Positions 26,959-35,745 of a DNA stretch of 64,000 nt are shown here, piece after piece; positions within the stretch are counted from its first letter, which is position 1, and every line of letters starts with the position of its first letter. The DNA comes from DATAWK01 sp036267255 (GTDB lineage Bacteria; Acidobacteriota; Terriglobia; Terriglobales; Acidobacteriaceae): positions 248,001 through 312,000 of the forward strand of contig DATAWK010000041.1 in the NCBI GenBank assembly GCA_036267255.1, in the 5' to 3' direction. The notes beneath the pieces are model-generated. The model was not told where the DNA came from. It did no database searches and saw nothing but the letters and a program-made list of their open reading frames with translations. The position numbers were made by a program, and so were the translations under genes.

Positions 26959-27711
26959 TCAGGTGGTTCCATGCTTCTGGTTCCCGCTTCCGCATCCGGA
27001 AGCAGCGGGTGTTCCGTCCGACCAGTTAAGCACTGGAATCATGAACACGGTCACTGCCTCTGGCCCACCGTCAAATTGACGGCTTAACAAGACCGGAGAG
27101 TCGCGCAGATCCGCACCCCAGGCCGCACCATCGGTGCGTGGAACATAAAACATCAGATGGGGAACCCAGTGTCCGAGGGGGTTGCCGATAGAGCTTTCAC
27201 ACGACATCATGTAGGTCATCGCTCCGGGTTCCAGCGGCGGCACCTCCTTTTTGTCAATCGCGTCCTTGACGCCGGCAATCATTTGAGCTTTGGACCGTCC
27301 AGCCAGCACCAGTTCCGTTCTCTTGTATGTAATCGGCAGCACGGATCGGGCAGCTGCAGGATTGAAGCAGATCGGACCGCGTATCTTGGGATTCCAGAAC
27401 TGTGAGGAAGCGTAGGGAGACATCCAGGATCGCTCCACCGCGCACACGAAACCGTTTTTGCCTTCGACTGCGGTTTCGTAGCCGTGCCGTCCAAGCACGA
27501 GCACTTTGGCATCGCGAGAGATTGCCTCCGGCGCTGCACTTCGCGCCATGGCAATCTCGGCATTTCGATCCGCCATGAGATATTGATCGACTGGAGCCAT
27601 GTTGGGATACGATGTTTTGCGATCCTGCGCTCGCGCCGGCCACAACGCGCTCAACACAACAGCCATCACCAAGGCCAGCAATGCATTTGTCTCTGCTGTT
27701 TTCCTGTTCAT
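26959..27711 (-). CDS. Exported protein of unknown function, paralogue A
   Basis: 250 residues with a signal peptide (LLALVMAVVLSALWPARAQ). The mature part is built around MAPVDQYLMADRNAEIAMAR, SRDAKVLVLGRHGYETAV, GKNGFVCAVERSWM, and a C-terminal PHLMFYVPRTDGAAWGADL then WSDGTP. A second copy of the same family lies at 46807. I know no function for the family. Start ATG at 27711 overlaps the TetR stop by four bases (ATGA), so it is coupled to the regulator and probably the main TetR-controlled product. Confidence 0.8.
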   Translation of the reverse strand: MNRKTAETNALLALVMAVVLSALWPARAQDRKTSYPNMAPVDQYLMADRNAEIAMARSAAPEAISRDAKVLVLGRHGYETAVEGKNGFVCAVERSWMSPYASSQFWNPKIRGPICFNPAAARSVLPITYKRTELVLAGRSKAQMIAGVKDAIDKKEVPPLEPGAMTYMMSCESSIGNPLGHWVPHLMFYVPRTDGAAWGADLRDSPVLLSRQFDGGPEAVTVFMIPVLNWSDGTPAASGCGSGNQKHGTT

Positions 27712-28346
27712 CTCATTTCCTCTCGTTGGGGTTGCATGAAAAGCATCTCCAGATATCGGCGCAGATGATCGAGACAGTCGGCGGCAACGTTCGCGCTGTC
27801 TTTCGCTTTCGCCAGAATAAAAGCGCCCTGAATGACAGCTTGCGTGTACAGCGCGAGACTCTTCGCGGTCCACTCCCCATGGATGCCGTATATGCGCATC
27901 GCTTCGGCAATGTCCGGTTCCAGCGTGGCCGCATGTTCGCTGATGCTCTTGTTGCAGGCATCCCGAATGGGAGGATGCGTCTCGTACACTTCCTGCACCA
28001 TGGTGCCCACCAGGCAGGTGAACTCGGCTAATTCGCCCTGCAGGATCGCCTTGCGGAAATCCACATACGCCAGCAAACGGCTCAATGGGTCCGAGAGAGA
28101 TCGATACGGCGCGGAGGCAAACAATCCGCTCGTGATCGCTCCCCAATGCGCCGCCGCGGCCAGCGCAAGCTCTTCCTTGTTTTTGAAATGATGAAAGAAG
28201 CTGCCTTTGGTCAGCCCGGCTTCCGCGCAGATATCTTCGATCCTTGTCGCGGTGTAGCCCTTGGCGCGGATGACATGCAGCGCCGCGTCCAGCAGCTTTG
28301 TTTTGGATTCATGCCTTGAGTCGGTCAGGACAACGAAACTCATCAT
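27708..28346 (-). CDS. TetR family transcriptional regulator
   Basis: 212 residues. The N-terminal helix-turn-helix is standard: KTKLLDAALHVIRAKGYTAT then IEDICAEAGLTKGSFFHHFKNKEELALA. The C-terminal ligand domain is of the TetR_C type with CLVGTMVQE. I chose ATG at 28346 because a promoter ends seven bases upstream; the message would be leaderless or nearly so. The TTG at 28382 and ATG at 28358 lie inside the promoter/operator. The gene heads an operon of five and presumably represses it; the ligand is unknown. Confidence 0.85.
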   Translation of the reverse strand: MMSFVVLTDSRHESKTKLLDAALHVIRAKGYTATRIEDICAEAGLTKGSFFHHFKNKEELALAAAAHWGAITSGLFASAPYRSLSDPLSRLLAYVDFRKAILQGELAEFTCLVGTMVQEVYETHPPIRDACNKSISEHAATLEPDIAEAMRIYGIHGEWTAKSLALYTQAVIQGAFILAKAKDSANVAADCLDHLRRYLEMLFMQPQREEMR

Positions 28347-28353
28347 GTCGTGT

Positions 28354-28382
28354 ACCATACCAACCAGTGGGTATGCCGTCAA
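28354..28382 (-). promoter_or_regulatory. TetR promoter with embedded operator
   Basis: On the minus strand TTGACG (28377-28382) and TATGGT (28354-28359) are separated by 17 bases. The spacer and -10 hold an imperfect palindrome ATACCAACCAGTGGGTAT (28357-28374, plus-strand reading) that matches its reverse complement at 14 of 18 positions, as TetR operators do. Transcription would start at about the ATG at 28346. Autorepression is inferred. Confidence 0.65.
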
Positions 28383-28485
28383 CCAAATTTTATTCCTGCC
28401 CGCATCGCCGTCCGCTCCCGATTAAGAATCCCCACTTAACGATTCTAAAATCAATGGCTTCCGGCAATCGCTCCGTTTGCCCGCT

Positions 28486-28559
28486 TTTTACTTTTTTCTT
28501 TCGGCGCGCCGTTTCCGCGCCCAGTCCGGCTTGTTGATCTGCCGTGCCCGGCCCAGCGC
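28486..28559 (-). pseudogene. Duplicated 3' end of glmU (remnant, 74 bp)
   Basis: These 74 bases are identical, but for one (28536), to 29424-29497 and encode the last 23 or so codons of GlmU (ending KPDWARKRRAERKK and stop). The copy has no upstream glmU sequence, so it is a fragment. Together with the intact copy it flanks the lipoprotein gene at 28619-29308, as if this gene were inserted with duplication of the glmU tail. Confidence 0.85.
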
Positions 28560-28618
28560 AACACTAGGAATTTGAGGTTGAGCTCAAGCAGAATGGCTGC
28601 TCAACTTGCTGTGCAGAG

Positions 28619-29308
28619 CTATTCCTGCTTGAGAACTACATCGCCGTTGATGGTATCGATTTCCACATGATTCTGACCACTGCCAACGCGGCCCTGGGCG
28701 TATATGTACTTACGCGGAGTGCCCTTGGATGTGTCCCAGTCGGCGCTTTCGTGGCGAGTGAGGCCAACGTTGTCGTGGATGTCGAATGTCTTGTCCGCGT
28801 TCTTGGTGTATGCAAGCTTAATTTGAACATCCATCGGGAAGTCTTTCGGTACGATCAGCGTGATCGTGCCTGAATTTGAAGATAGGTGAACATCGCGCCG
28901 CTCGGAGGTGGAATCAATCAAGCGAACCATGACATCCCCGGCCATGGTGGTTGCCTGGACGGGGCCAGTTGCGTCCATGACGGTGATATTTCCACCCATC
29001 GTCTTTGCATCGACGGAGGCGTTGGCGTGGTCAATCGTGATATTGCCGCCCATCGTCTTTGCATTAGCGAACCTGCCTACATTTCCGATATGGATGTCGC
29101 CGCCCATCGTGTGGAGGGTAGCTCCGTTGGGTGCATTCGTCACTTCGATCGCACCGCCCATCTTGTCAATGTTCAGAGGACCGGAACCGCCAGCACCACT
29201 CAAGTTCTGAGCGCTGGCGGTACGGGAACTTTTGCAGCCCGAAATGGCGGCAGAGATTGAACCCGCGAAGAGGATCAAGATTACCGCGATAGATTTTTGA
29301 ATCGTCAT
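28619..29308 (-). CDS. Lipoprotein with beta-helix TMGG repeats (DUF4097-like)
   Basis: 229 residues. A lipoprotein signal ends in AISGC. A run of roughly 20-residue repeats follows, each marked by (K/T)MGG(D/N/A)I: KMGGAIEV, TMGGDIHIG, TMGGNITID, TMGGNITVM, TMAGDVMV. This is the pattern of DUF4097-type right-handed beta-helix domains. ATG at 29308 is preceded by GGAG at nine bases. The gene lies between two direct copies of the glmU 3' end, has its own frame, and seems less GC-rich than its neighbours. Envelope or adhesion role is a guess. Confidence 0.7.
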   Translation of the reverse strand: MTIQKSIAVILILFAGSISAAISGCKSSRTASAQNLSGAGGSGPLNIDKMGGAIEVTNAPNGATLHTMGGDIHIGNVGRFANAKTMGGNITIDHANASVDAKTMGGNITVMDATGPVQATTMAGDVMVRLIDSTSERRDVHLSSNSGTITLIVPKDFPMDVQIKLAYTKNADKTFDIHDNVGLTRHESADWDTSKGTPRKYIYAQGRVGSGQNHVEIDTINGDVVLKQE

Positions 29309-29423
29309 CGCAAGAAACTCCTGCTTGAAATCCACTGAACAGCTTGATGGGCATTACGGAATGCTCATCCGAAAAGTTCCATTGAATTTAGAAATCGACT
29401 AGGTCCAGTTGACTAAACCCTGG

Positions 29424-29497
29424 TTTTACTTTTTTCTTTCGGCGCGCCGTTTCCGCGCCCAGTCCGGCTTGTTTATCTGCCGTGCCCGGCCCAGCGC
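29424..29497 (-). repeat. 74-bp direct repeat, intact copy (glmU 3' end)
   Basis: The functional copy of the repeat whose twin is at 28486-28559, 938 bases away. One mismatch (T29474 against G28536). It forms the end and stop codon of glmU. Confidence 0.9.
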
Positions 29498-30844
29498 CAG
29501 CGCATCCGCAGGCACATCGTCGGTAATGCACGACCCGGCCGCAACATACGCTCCATCGGCAAGTTTCACCGGAGCCACCAGCGTCGCATCGCTGCCGACA
29601 AACACGCCATCTCCAATTTTGGTTGGGTGCTTGTTTACGCCGTCGTAGTTGCATGTGATGACGCCGGCTCCAATATTGCAGCCCGCGCCGATCTCCGCAT
29701 TGCCCAGATAGGTCAGATGATTCGCCTTCGACCCATCGCCCACCGTCGCGCTCTTGGTCTCGACAAAGTTGCCGATGTGCGCGGCTTTGCCAATGCGGCT
29801 CTCCGACCGCAAATGCGCATAAGGCCCTAAAAACGCGCCATCGCCCACCTCGGCCTCGTCCAGCACGCAGCCATTCCGCACCAGCACGTTATCGCCCAGC
29901 GTCGAGTTCTGCACCACCGAATGCGACCGGATGCAGCAGTTTTCTCCCACCCGCGTCTTGCCCAGCAGTTGCACATACGGCTCCAGAGTCGTATCCGCGC
30001 CGATCGTCACATCGGCATCGATCACGCACGTCTCCGGGCGAAAGATGCTCACGCCCTCGGCCATCCAGCGCCGTGCAGTGGCCATGCGCATGGCGGCGTC
30101 CAGTTGCATCATCTCTTCAATCGTATTGGCGCCCAGCACCTCCGTCGCATTGCTGGCCTCCAGTGCCACCACACGTTCGCCTGCACGGCGAAGAATAGCC
30201 GCCATCTCGGTCAGGTAATACTCTGCGTGCGGGTTGCTCGTGGTCAGTTTGCCGATCTGCGCGAACAACGGCTGCGTGCGAAACGCATAGATGCCGGTAT
30301 TGATCTCCGGTACGTTCTGCTGCGCCGGTGTCAACGCCTTCTGCTCAATAATGGCTTCCACCTCCGGGTCCGGCACATCCGTATCCGCAGACACAGGAAT
30401 GGCGCGAATCACCCGCCCATAGCCAAACGGATTCTCCGGCCTGGAGGTCAGAATGGTCATCGCTGCCTTCTGTTTCAAATGAAAATTGCGTAACCGCGTA
30501 ATCGTCTCGGCCGTGATCAGCGGAACATCGCCGGAAAGCACCAGCAGGTTGTCAAAGCCGGCAACAAAAGGAGCAAGGCATTGGATCGCATGTCCGGTGC
30601 CCTTCTGTTCCGCCTGCAATACAAAGGTTGCGCCCGTGTGCGCCAGGGCCTGCTGCACCATCTCGGCCTGATGCCCGACGATGACAAAAATCTCTTTCGC
30701 CGTAACCACCTGCAGTGCGGCGTCAATCACATGCTGCAGCAACGGCTTTCCGGCTACCGTGTGCAGCACCTTTGGACGTTTGGATTTGAGCCGCGTGCCT
30801 TTGCCCGCAGCCATGATCGCGATGGCAAATCGATGGGCTGTCAT
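29426..30844 (-). CDS. glmU: Bifunctional UDP-GlcNAc pyrophosphorylase / GlcN-1-P acetyltransferase
   Basis: 472 residues, the normal size. The N-terminal uridylyltransferase has the nucleotide-binding loop MAAGKGTRLKSKRPKVLH (about 11-28). The C-terminal left-handed beta-helix contains hexapeptide repeats (GDNVLVRNGCVLDEAEVGDG; IGAGVITCNYDGVNKHPT, IGDGVFVGSDATLVAPV). It makes UDP-N-acetylglucosamine for peptidoglycan and lipopolysaccharide. Start ATG at 30844 is divergent from the GH31 gene. Its last 74 bases are duplicated at 28486. Confidence 0.95.
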   Translation of the reverse strand: MTAHRFAIAIMAAGKGTRLKSKRPKVLHTVAGKPLLQHVIDAALQVVTAKEIFVIVGHQAEMVQQALAHTGATFVLQAEQKGTGHAIQCLAPFVAGFDNLLVLSGDVPLITAETITRLRNFHLKQKAAMTILTSRPENPFGYGRVIRAIPVSADTDVPDPEVEAIIEQKALTPAQQNVPEINTGIYAFRTQPLFAQIGKLTTSNPHAEYYLTEMAAILRRAGERVVALEASNATEVLGANTIEEMMQLDAAMRMATARRWMAEGVSIFRPETCVIDADVTIGADTTLEPYVQLLGKTRVGENCCIRSHSVVQNSTLGDNVLVRNGCVLDEAEVGDGAFLGPYAHLRSESRIGKAAHIGNFVETKSATVGDGSKANHLTYLGNAEIGAGCNIGAGVITCNYDGVNKHPTKIGDGVFVGSDATLVAPVKLADGAYVAAGSCITDDVPADALALGRARQINKPDWARKRRAERKK

Positions 30845-30983
30845 GAGGAACCAGTCTTCATCGTCTCACATTCAGCTCGCTCAACGCTGCGCTTAGATTT
30901 CCGCATTTCATGCCGTTATGCTTCGTATTTCCCTTTCCTCACCTTATGATGTTGGTCGCAAGGAATATGCCGAGGAGAATGCA

Positions 30984-33398
30984 ATGAAATATGCAAGACA
31001 CACAGGGCGCGCAGTGCTCTGCCTGATAGCGGGAATTGGTTTTCTGTTGTTGGCTAGCCGATGCCATGCACAAAACAAGGCCACGCAAAGCAGTCCTTCG
31101 ACGCCTGTGCAGATTGCAACCGAACCCGACGGCGTTCTGGTCACCACTCCCTTCGACAAACTTCGCCTCACCGTCTGCGGCCCCAACCTCATCCACGTTG
31201 TTGCCAGTCCCGATGGCAATGCTGCCGATGCCACACCCAGGCAGCCCTGGATGATCTCGCCGGCCTCAGCCTGCGGTGGCGCAAAATTCACGCTGCACAT
31301 GCCGGAAAAAACAGCCGCGTCCTCACCCGGCAATCCCTCCGTGGCTACGCTCGACACCGGCACGCTGCAGGTACGCATTTCGCTCGCCTTCGGCAATCTG
31401 GAATTTTTCGATGCCCAGGGCAAACTTCTTCTCAGCGAATTTGTGGATGCCCCGCGCCGTTATCAACCGGAAACAGTCAACGGCCAGCAGCTCTATCGCG
31501 TCATGGACCAGTTTTATCCTGAAGTGCGCGAAGGCTTCTATGGCCTCGGCCAGCATCAGGACGGCGTCTTCAATGATCGCGGCACCATCCTGGAACTCGG
31601 CCAGGTCAATACCGACGTCGCCATTCCCTTGATGGTTTCCACCAACGGCTATGGCATCTTCTGGAACACAGCTGCCGTCTCTTATTTTGACAACCGCTAT
31701 GCCTCCGAACTGCGCTTCCGCGCCAACGCAGCCCACGCCATCGACTACTACTTCCTCTATGGCCCGGAGATGGATTCCATCCTCCACACCTATCGCAACC
31801 TGACCGGCCACGCTCCCATGTTCCCCGAATGGGCTTATGGATTTTTCCAATCCAAGGATCGCTACAAAACCCAGCAGGAACTGCTGCAGATCGCGCAGGA
31901 GTATCGCCAGCAGCATGTGCCGCTCGATGCCATCGTGCAGGACTGGAAGTGGTGGGTCCATCAGGGCGACCCGACATTCCTACCTGACGCATATCCCGAC
32001 GTTCCCGGCACGCTGCGCCAACTGCATGACGAGCATGTCCACGCCATGATCAGCGTCTGGGGCCTCCTCGTTCCGCAATCCCAGAATTACAAGGAGATGC
32101 TCCAACGTGGTCTCATGATTCCCGGCACCACGGACTACGACCCCACCAATCCCGCCGCCGGAGATTTCTACTGGAACCATCTCGTCAGCAAACTGTTCGC
32201 GCAGGGATGGGATGCCTTCTGGCTCGACAGCACCGAGCCGGAGATCGCCTACCCGCACGGCGGCGAAAGCAATACTTCGCTCGAGGATCGCAAGCTCTTC
32301 ATCGGCAACGGTGCGCTCTACACCAACATCTTTCCCTTGATGCACACCGGCATCGTCTATCGGCACTGGCGCGCCAGCGGCAGCGACAAGCGTGTCTTTC
32401 TGCTCACGCGTTCCGCCTTCGCCGGAGAACAACGGAACGCCGCCACCACATGGTCCGGCGATGTCTACAGCACCTTCACATCGCTCCAGCGCCAGGTGCC
32501 CGCGGGACTCAACTTCATGCTCTCCGGCATGCCTTACTGGACCACCGACATCGGCGGCTACGGGCCGCCCTACGCACGCGACACACGCGACCCCGCGTAT
32601 CAGGAACTCTACGTGCGCTGGTTTGAGTACGGTGCCTTCTGCCCCATCTTCCGCACCCACGGGCACCGCGCCAACGATACCAATGAGCTGTTCAGCTACG
32701 GCCCCGTCGCGCCCATCCTCATCCGCTACGACAAACTCCGCTATCGCCTCATGCCCTACATCTATTCGCTGGCGTGGAAGGTGACCAGCGACGACGGCAC
32801 CATCATGCGCCCTCTGGTCATGGACTGGCGCACCGATCCAAATGTCTGGAACATTGGCGACCAGTTCATGTTCGGCCCCGCGCTGCTGGTCAATCCTGTC
32901 ACGCATCGCGGCATGCAAAGCCGCTGGCTCTATCTGCCGCCCGCTGCTGCCTGGTATGACTTCTGGACTGGCAAAAAACTCCCCGGCGCGCAACACATCG
33001 AAGCCGCTGCGCCGCTCGACCGGATTCCGCTCTACGTGAAGGCCGGCTCCATCCTGCCCATGGGTCCGGAGATCGAATACGCCAATCAAATGCCCGGCGC
33101 TCCGATCGACCTGCGCATCTATCGCGGCGCCAACGGAACCTTCACGCTGTATGAAGATCAGGGCAACAGCTACGCCTATGAGAAGGGCGCGCACGCAATC
33201 ATTCCCCTGCAATGGAAGGACGCCACGCAAACCCTCACCATCGGCGCGCGCACGGGCACCTTCCCCGGCATGGTTCAGCACCGTGAATTTCACATCATCC
33301 TGGTTGGAGAAAACCACGGCACCGGTGAGGAGATCGCCTCGAACCCCGACAAAACCGTGGCCTACGACGGCGCACCCATCGAGGTGAGTCTGAAGTAA
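30984..33398 (+). CDS. Glycoside hydrolase family 31 (alpha-xylosidase / alpha-glucosidase type), secreted
   Basis: 804 residues with a signal peptide (AVLCLIAGIGFLLLASRCHAQ). GH31 features: GLGQHQDGVFNDRG in the N-terminal sandwich, PEWAYGFFQSKDRYKTQ, PLDAIVQDWKWW, and the nucleophile Asp in DAFWLDSTEPE (about residue 414). FMLSGMPYWTTDIGGYG and FRTHGHRAND complete the active site. It removes alpha-linked xylose or glucose from oligosaccharides. ATG at 30984 has GAGGAG six bases upstream. Confidence 0.87.
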   Translation: MKYARHTGRAVLCLIAGIGFLLLASRCHAQNKATQSSPSTPVQIATEPDGVLVTTPFDKLRLTVCGPNLIHVVASPDGNAADATPRQPWMISPASACGGAKFTLHMPEKTAASSPGNPSVATLDTGTLQVRISLAFGNLEFFDAQGKLLLSEFVDAPRRYQPETVNGQQLYRVMDQFYPEVREGFYGLGQHQDGVFNDRGTILELGQVNTDVAIPLMVSTNGYGIFWNTAAVSYFDNRYASELRFRANAAHAIDYYFLYGPEMDSILHTYRNLTGHAPMFPEWAYGFFQSKDRYKTQQELLQIAQEYRQQHVPLDAIVQDWKWWVHQGDPTFLPDAYPDVPGTLRQLHDEHVHAMISVWGLLVPQSQNYKEMLQRGLMIPGTTDYDPTNPAAGDFYWNHLVSKLFAQGWDAFWLDSTEPEIAYPHGGESNTSLEDRKLFIGNGALYTNIFPLMHTGIVYRHWRASGSDKRVFLLTRSAFAGEQRNAATTWSGDVYSTFTSLQRQVPAGLNFMLSGMPYWTTDIGGYGPPYARDTRDPAYQELYVRWFEYGAFCPIFRTHGHRANDTNELFSYGPVAPILIRYDKLRYRLMPYIYSLAWKVTSDDGTIMRPLVMDWRTDPNVWNIGDQFMFGPALLVNPVTHRGMQSRWLYLPPAAAWYDFWTGKKLPGAQHIEAAAPLDRIPLYVKAGSILPMGPEIEYANQMPGAPIDLRIYRGANGTFTLYEDQGNSYAYEKGAHAIIPLQWKDATQTLTIGARTGTFPGMVQHREFHIILVGENHGTGEEIASNPDKTVAYDGAPIEVSLK

Positions 33399-33418
33399 GC
33401 GCGCGTCGTTCTCCAATA

Positions 33419-33452
33419 GAAAATCCACGGGAGAATTTCCCCGTGGATTTTC
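33419..33452. terminator. Bidirectional terminator between GH31 and receiver gene
   Basis: A 13-bp perfect stem, GAAAATCCACGGG paired with CCCGTGGATTTTC, with an eight-base loop. The A- and T-rich ends allow termination from both sides of this convergent junction. Confidence 0.75.
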
Positions 33453-33494
33453 GGAACATCTTTTCGGAACATCGATCAAATGTTTTTGTGAAAC

Positions 33495-33977
33495 TTATCG
33501 CGCCTGCGCTGTCGTGGCCTTGCGCCCATTGGCGCGGCCCTGGCCTTTGCGCGGAGATGCGGCGCTGGCCGCCAGCACCGGAACCGCCGTTTTGGCGGCG
33601 TGCTGTTTCTTGTCTTCGTTGCTTACCAGCAGCGATTCCAGCTGGCGCAGCAGTTCATTGGTATTCATCGGCTTCACCAGCATCTGGTCGGCGCCTTCGT
33701 TGCGCCAGCCGTCATCGGACTCCGGAAATGCCGTCAGCAGCGCAAACGCCGGCTGATATGGCGCCTTTTTCGCAGCCCGCAGCACCTCTAATCCGGATGC
33801 TTCGTCCTCCATGCGCATATCGGAGATGACCATGTGAAACGTCGAGGTGCGCAGCTTGGCCTTGGCCTCGCGCGCCGACGCAGCCGTTTCCACCTCAAAA
33901 TCGTTGATCTCCAGAATGGCTTTCAAGGCCAGCAAAATGGCCACTTCGTCATCGACCAGTAAAATACGACGCTTCAT
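33495..33977 (-). CDS. Single-domain response regulator
   Basis: 160 residues: a receiver domain with the acidic pair in LLVDDE (9-11), phosphoacceptor Asp53 in VISDMRM, and Lys in MLVKPMN. There is no output domain, but a 45-residue Ala/Lys/Arg-rich tail (KKQHAAKTAVPVLAASAASPRKGQGRANGRK, abbreviated) follows. Its partner kinase is not in the window. Single-domain receivers usually act through protein binding. Confidence 0.85.
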   Translation of the reverse strand: MKRRILLVDDEVAILLALKAILEINDFEVETAASAREAKAKLRTSTFHMVISDMRMEDEASGLEVLRAAKKAPYQPAFALLTAFPESDDGWRNEGADQMLVKPMNTNELLRQLESLLVSNEDKKQHAAKTAVPVLAASAASPRKGQGRANGRKATTAQAR

Positions 33978-34123
33978 CGGAGATACCTCTCAATCCAGAA
34001 CCGCTATGCAGCCGGGGTGGAGCAGAGTACTGGAACAGAGCACTGGAGCAGGGCATTCAAACCCTCTCCAAAACCTGCACAGGGTGGCGTTTTCACGCGC
34101 CCTTCCATTGCTACACTGACGAC

Positions 34124-35590
34124 ATGGCAGGATACCACGTGGAAAACTTCGGTTGCAGGGCCAGCCAGGCCGACGGCGACGCCATTGCCGCCGGATTGGA
34201 CCAGCTGGGCCTCGTTCCAGCCTCCTCCCTGCCGCAGGCCGAAGTTGTCATCGTCAATACCTGCACCGTCACCGCCGAGGCGGATCGCGACGCCCGCGCC
34301 TATATTCGCCGGGTGCAGCGAGCCAACGCCAGCGCCCGCATCGTGGTCACCGGCTGCTACGCGCAGCGTGCCCCGCAGGAAATCGCCGGCCTGCCCGGAG
34401 TTTCCGCCGTCATCGGCAACAGTCATAAGCATCAGGTCGCCCCAATCGCTGCGCACAATCTTTCTACAGCCGGCAACTTCGTCCCGCTCACCGCAGTCGA
34501 ACCCCTCCTGCCCCGCACCCTGGCCGCCGGTTCCACCCATCTGCATCCTGTAGTTTTTGCCCATAGTGATTTCGCCGATCTCGCCCACCCGGCATCCTCC
34601 TCCGACGCTTCGCCCTGGCTGACGGCTCTTTTAGGCCACCAGGCGGGCCGCACCCGCCCAAACCTCAAAATTCAGGACGGTTGCGGCAATCGCTGCACGT
34701 TCTGCGTCATCCCCACCACGCGCGGCAACAGCCGCTCTCTGCCGCGTCCGGCAATTCTCCATGCCGTGCAGCAATTTGCCTCCGACGGCGGCAAGGAGCT
34801 TGTCCTTTCCGGCATCAACCTGGGCCGCTGGGGACGCGATCTTCCCACTCCCGACCGATTCACCGATCTGGTCGCGGCCATTCTGCAATCGACGCCGCTT
34901 CCGCGCCTGCGCATCAGCTCCGTCGAACCCATGGACTGGAGCGAAGATTTGATCGCGCTCCTCGCCCAATACGGCCACGGCCCGCATCCCCGGCTGGCGC
35001 GCCATGCCCATCTGCCTTTGCAGTCCGGTTCCGACGCCGTACTGCGCCGCATGCATCGCCGCTATCGCCCCTGGCACTATGCGGCCAAACTTGCCGCCCT
35101 TCACGCTGCCCAGCCCCAGGCCGCCATCGGTGCCGATGTCATGGTTGGCTTTCCCGGCGAAAGCGATGCCGAGTTTCAGGAAAGCTACGACTTCATCGCC
35201 GCGCAGCCATTGACCTATCTGCATCTCTTTCCTTTTTCCGCCCGGCCCGGCACGCCTGCCTGGAACCTGCATCGCGACCACCCCGTCCCCGCCCTTGCCG
35301 TGCAGGAACGCATGGCCGCCCTCCGCGCCTTGATCGAGCAGAAGAATCTTCATTTCCGGTCAAAATTCATCGGAAAGCCAATGAGTGCCGTCACGCTGAT
35401 CCCAACGAAAGAAATCTCCGATCGCCAATGCGTCAACGGCCTCACGGACAACTTTATTTCCATTGAGATTGCCAGCAATCTGCAGCCGAACACGCTGGTA
35501 CGCGTTCAGGTTACCGGGCTGACGGCTCACGGCCTGTCTGGAAACCGCCTGTCAGATAAAATCGCGGACGAAATGCGCTCCATCGCGTGA
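34124..35590 (+). CDS. mtaB: tRNA N6-threonylcarbamoyladenosine methylthiotransferase
   Basis: 488 residues. Domains: UPF0004 with NTCTVTAEADRDARAYIRR (about 45-63) and GCYAQRAP, then the radical SAM domain with the CxxxCxxC cluster in CGNRCTFCVIP, and a C-terminal TRAM-like part. NTCTVT and GCYAQ fit MtaB rather than MiaB, whose Cys pattern is similar. It methylthiolates t6A37 in tRNA. The length exceeds the usual 430 residues owing to an insertion around residues 125-165. Confidence 0.85.
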   Translation: MAGYHVENFGCRASQADGDAIAAGLDQLGLVPASSLPQAEVVIVNTCTVTAEADRDARAYIRRVQRANASARIVVTGCYAQRAPQEIAGLPGVSAVIGNSHKHQVAPIAAHNLSTAGNFVPLTAVEPLLPRTLAAGSTHLHPVVFAHSDFADLAHPASSSDASPWLTALLGHQAGRTRPNLKIQDGCGNRCTFCVIPTTRGNSRSLPRPAILHAVQQFASDGGKELVLSGINLGRWGRDLPTPDRFTDLVAAILQSTPLPRLRISSVEPMDWSEDLIALLAQYGHGPHPRLARHAHLPLQSGSDAVLRRMHRRYRPWHYAAKLAALHAAQPQAAIGADVMVGFPGESDAEFQESYDFIAAQPLTYLHLFPFSARPGTPAWNLHRDHPVPALAVQERMAALRALIEQKNLHFRSKFIGKPMSAVTLIPTKEISDRQCVNGLTDNFISIEIASNLQPNTLVRVQVTGLTAHGLSGNRLSDKIADEMRSIA

Positions 35591-35693
35591 GGCTGGGCAA
35601 TCCCTGGCGGGGTTGTGCCGGGTGATACGCACGATCATCGTCGACGACCCTTACGGCCGGGACGCCCGCGGCGGCATATTTACAGCAAAATGC

Positions 35694-35745
35694 TATACTC
35701 GGCTTCGGGCGGGACTATATTCCCGCCGATCTCTGGAGGCGAACC
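35694..35745 (+). promoter_or_regulatory. infC promoter and 5' leader
   Basis: An extended -10, TGCTATACT (35691-35699), precedes a leader of about 40 bases. The leader holds a 7-bp perfect hairpin, GGCGGGA-N6-TCCCGCC (35708-35727), and then GGAGG (35734-35738). It is short, and the hairpin would lie at the 5' end of the message, so it may stabilise the RNA or regulate translation of infC. Confidence 0.55.

Noticed and set aside
28383..28485. Possible gene fragment between the TetR promoter and the glmU repeat
   Set aside because: No frame or motif could be supported in these 103 bases.
31980..33479. Long minus-strand frame antisense to GH31
   Set aside because: Composition is a shadow of the GH31 coding frame, which has clear catalytic motifs.
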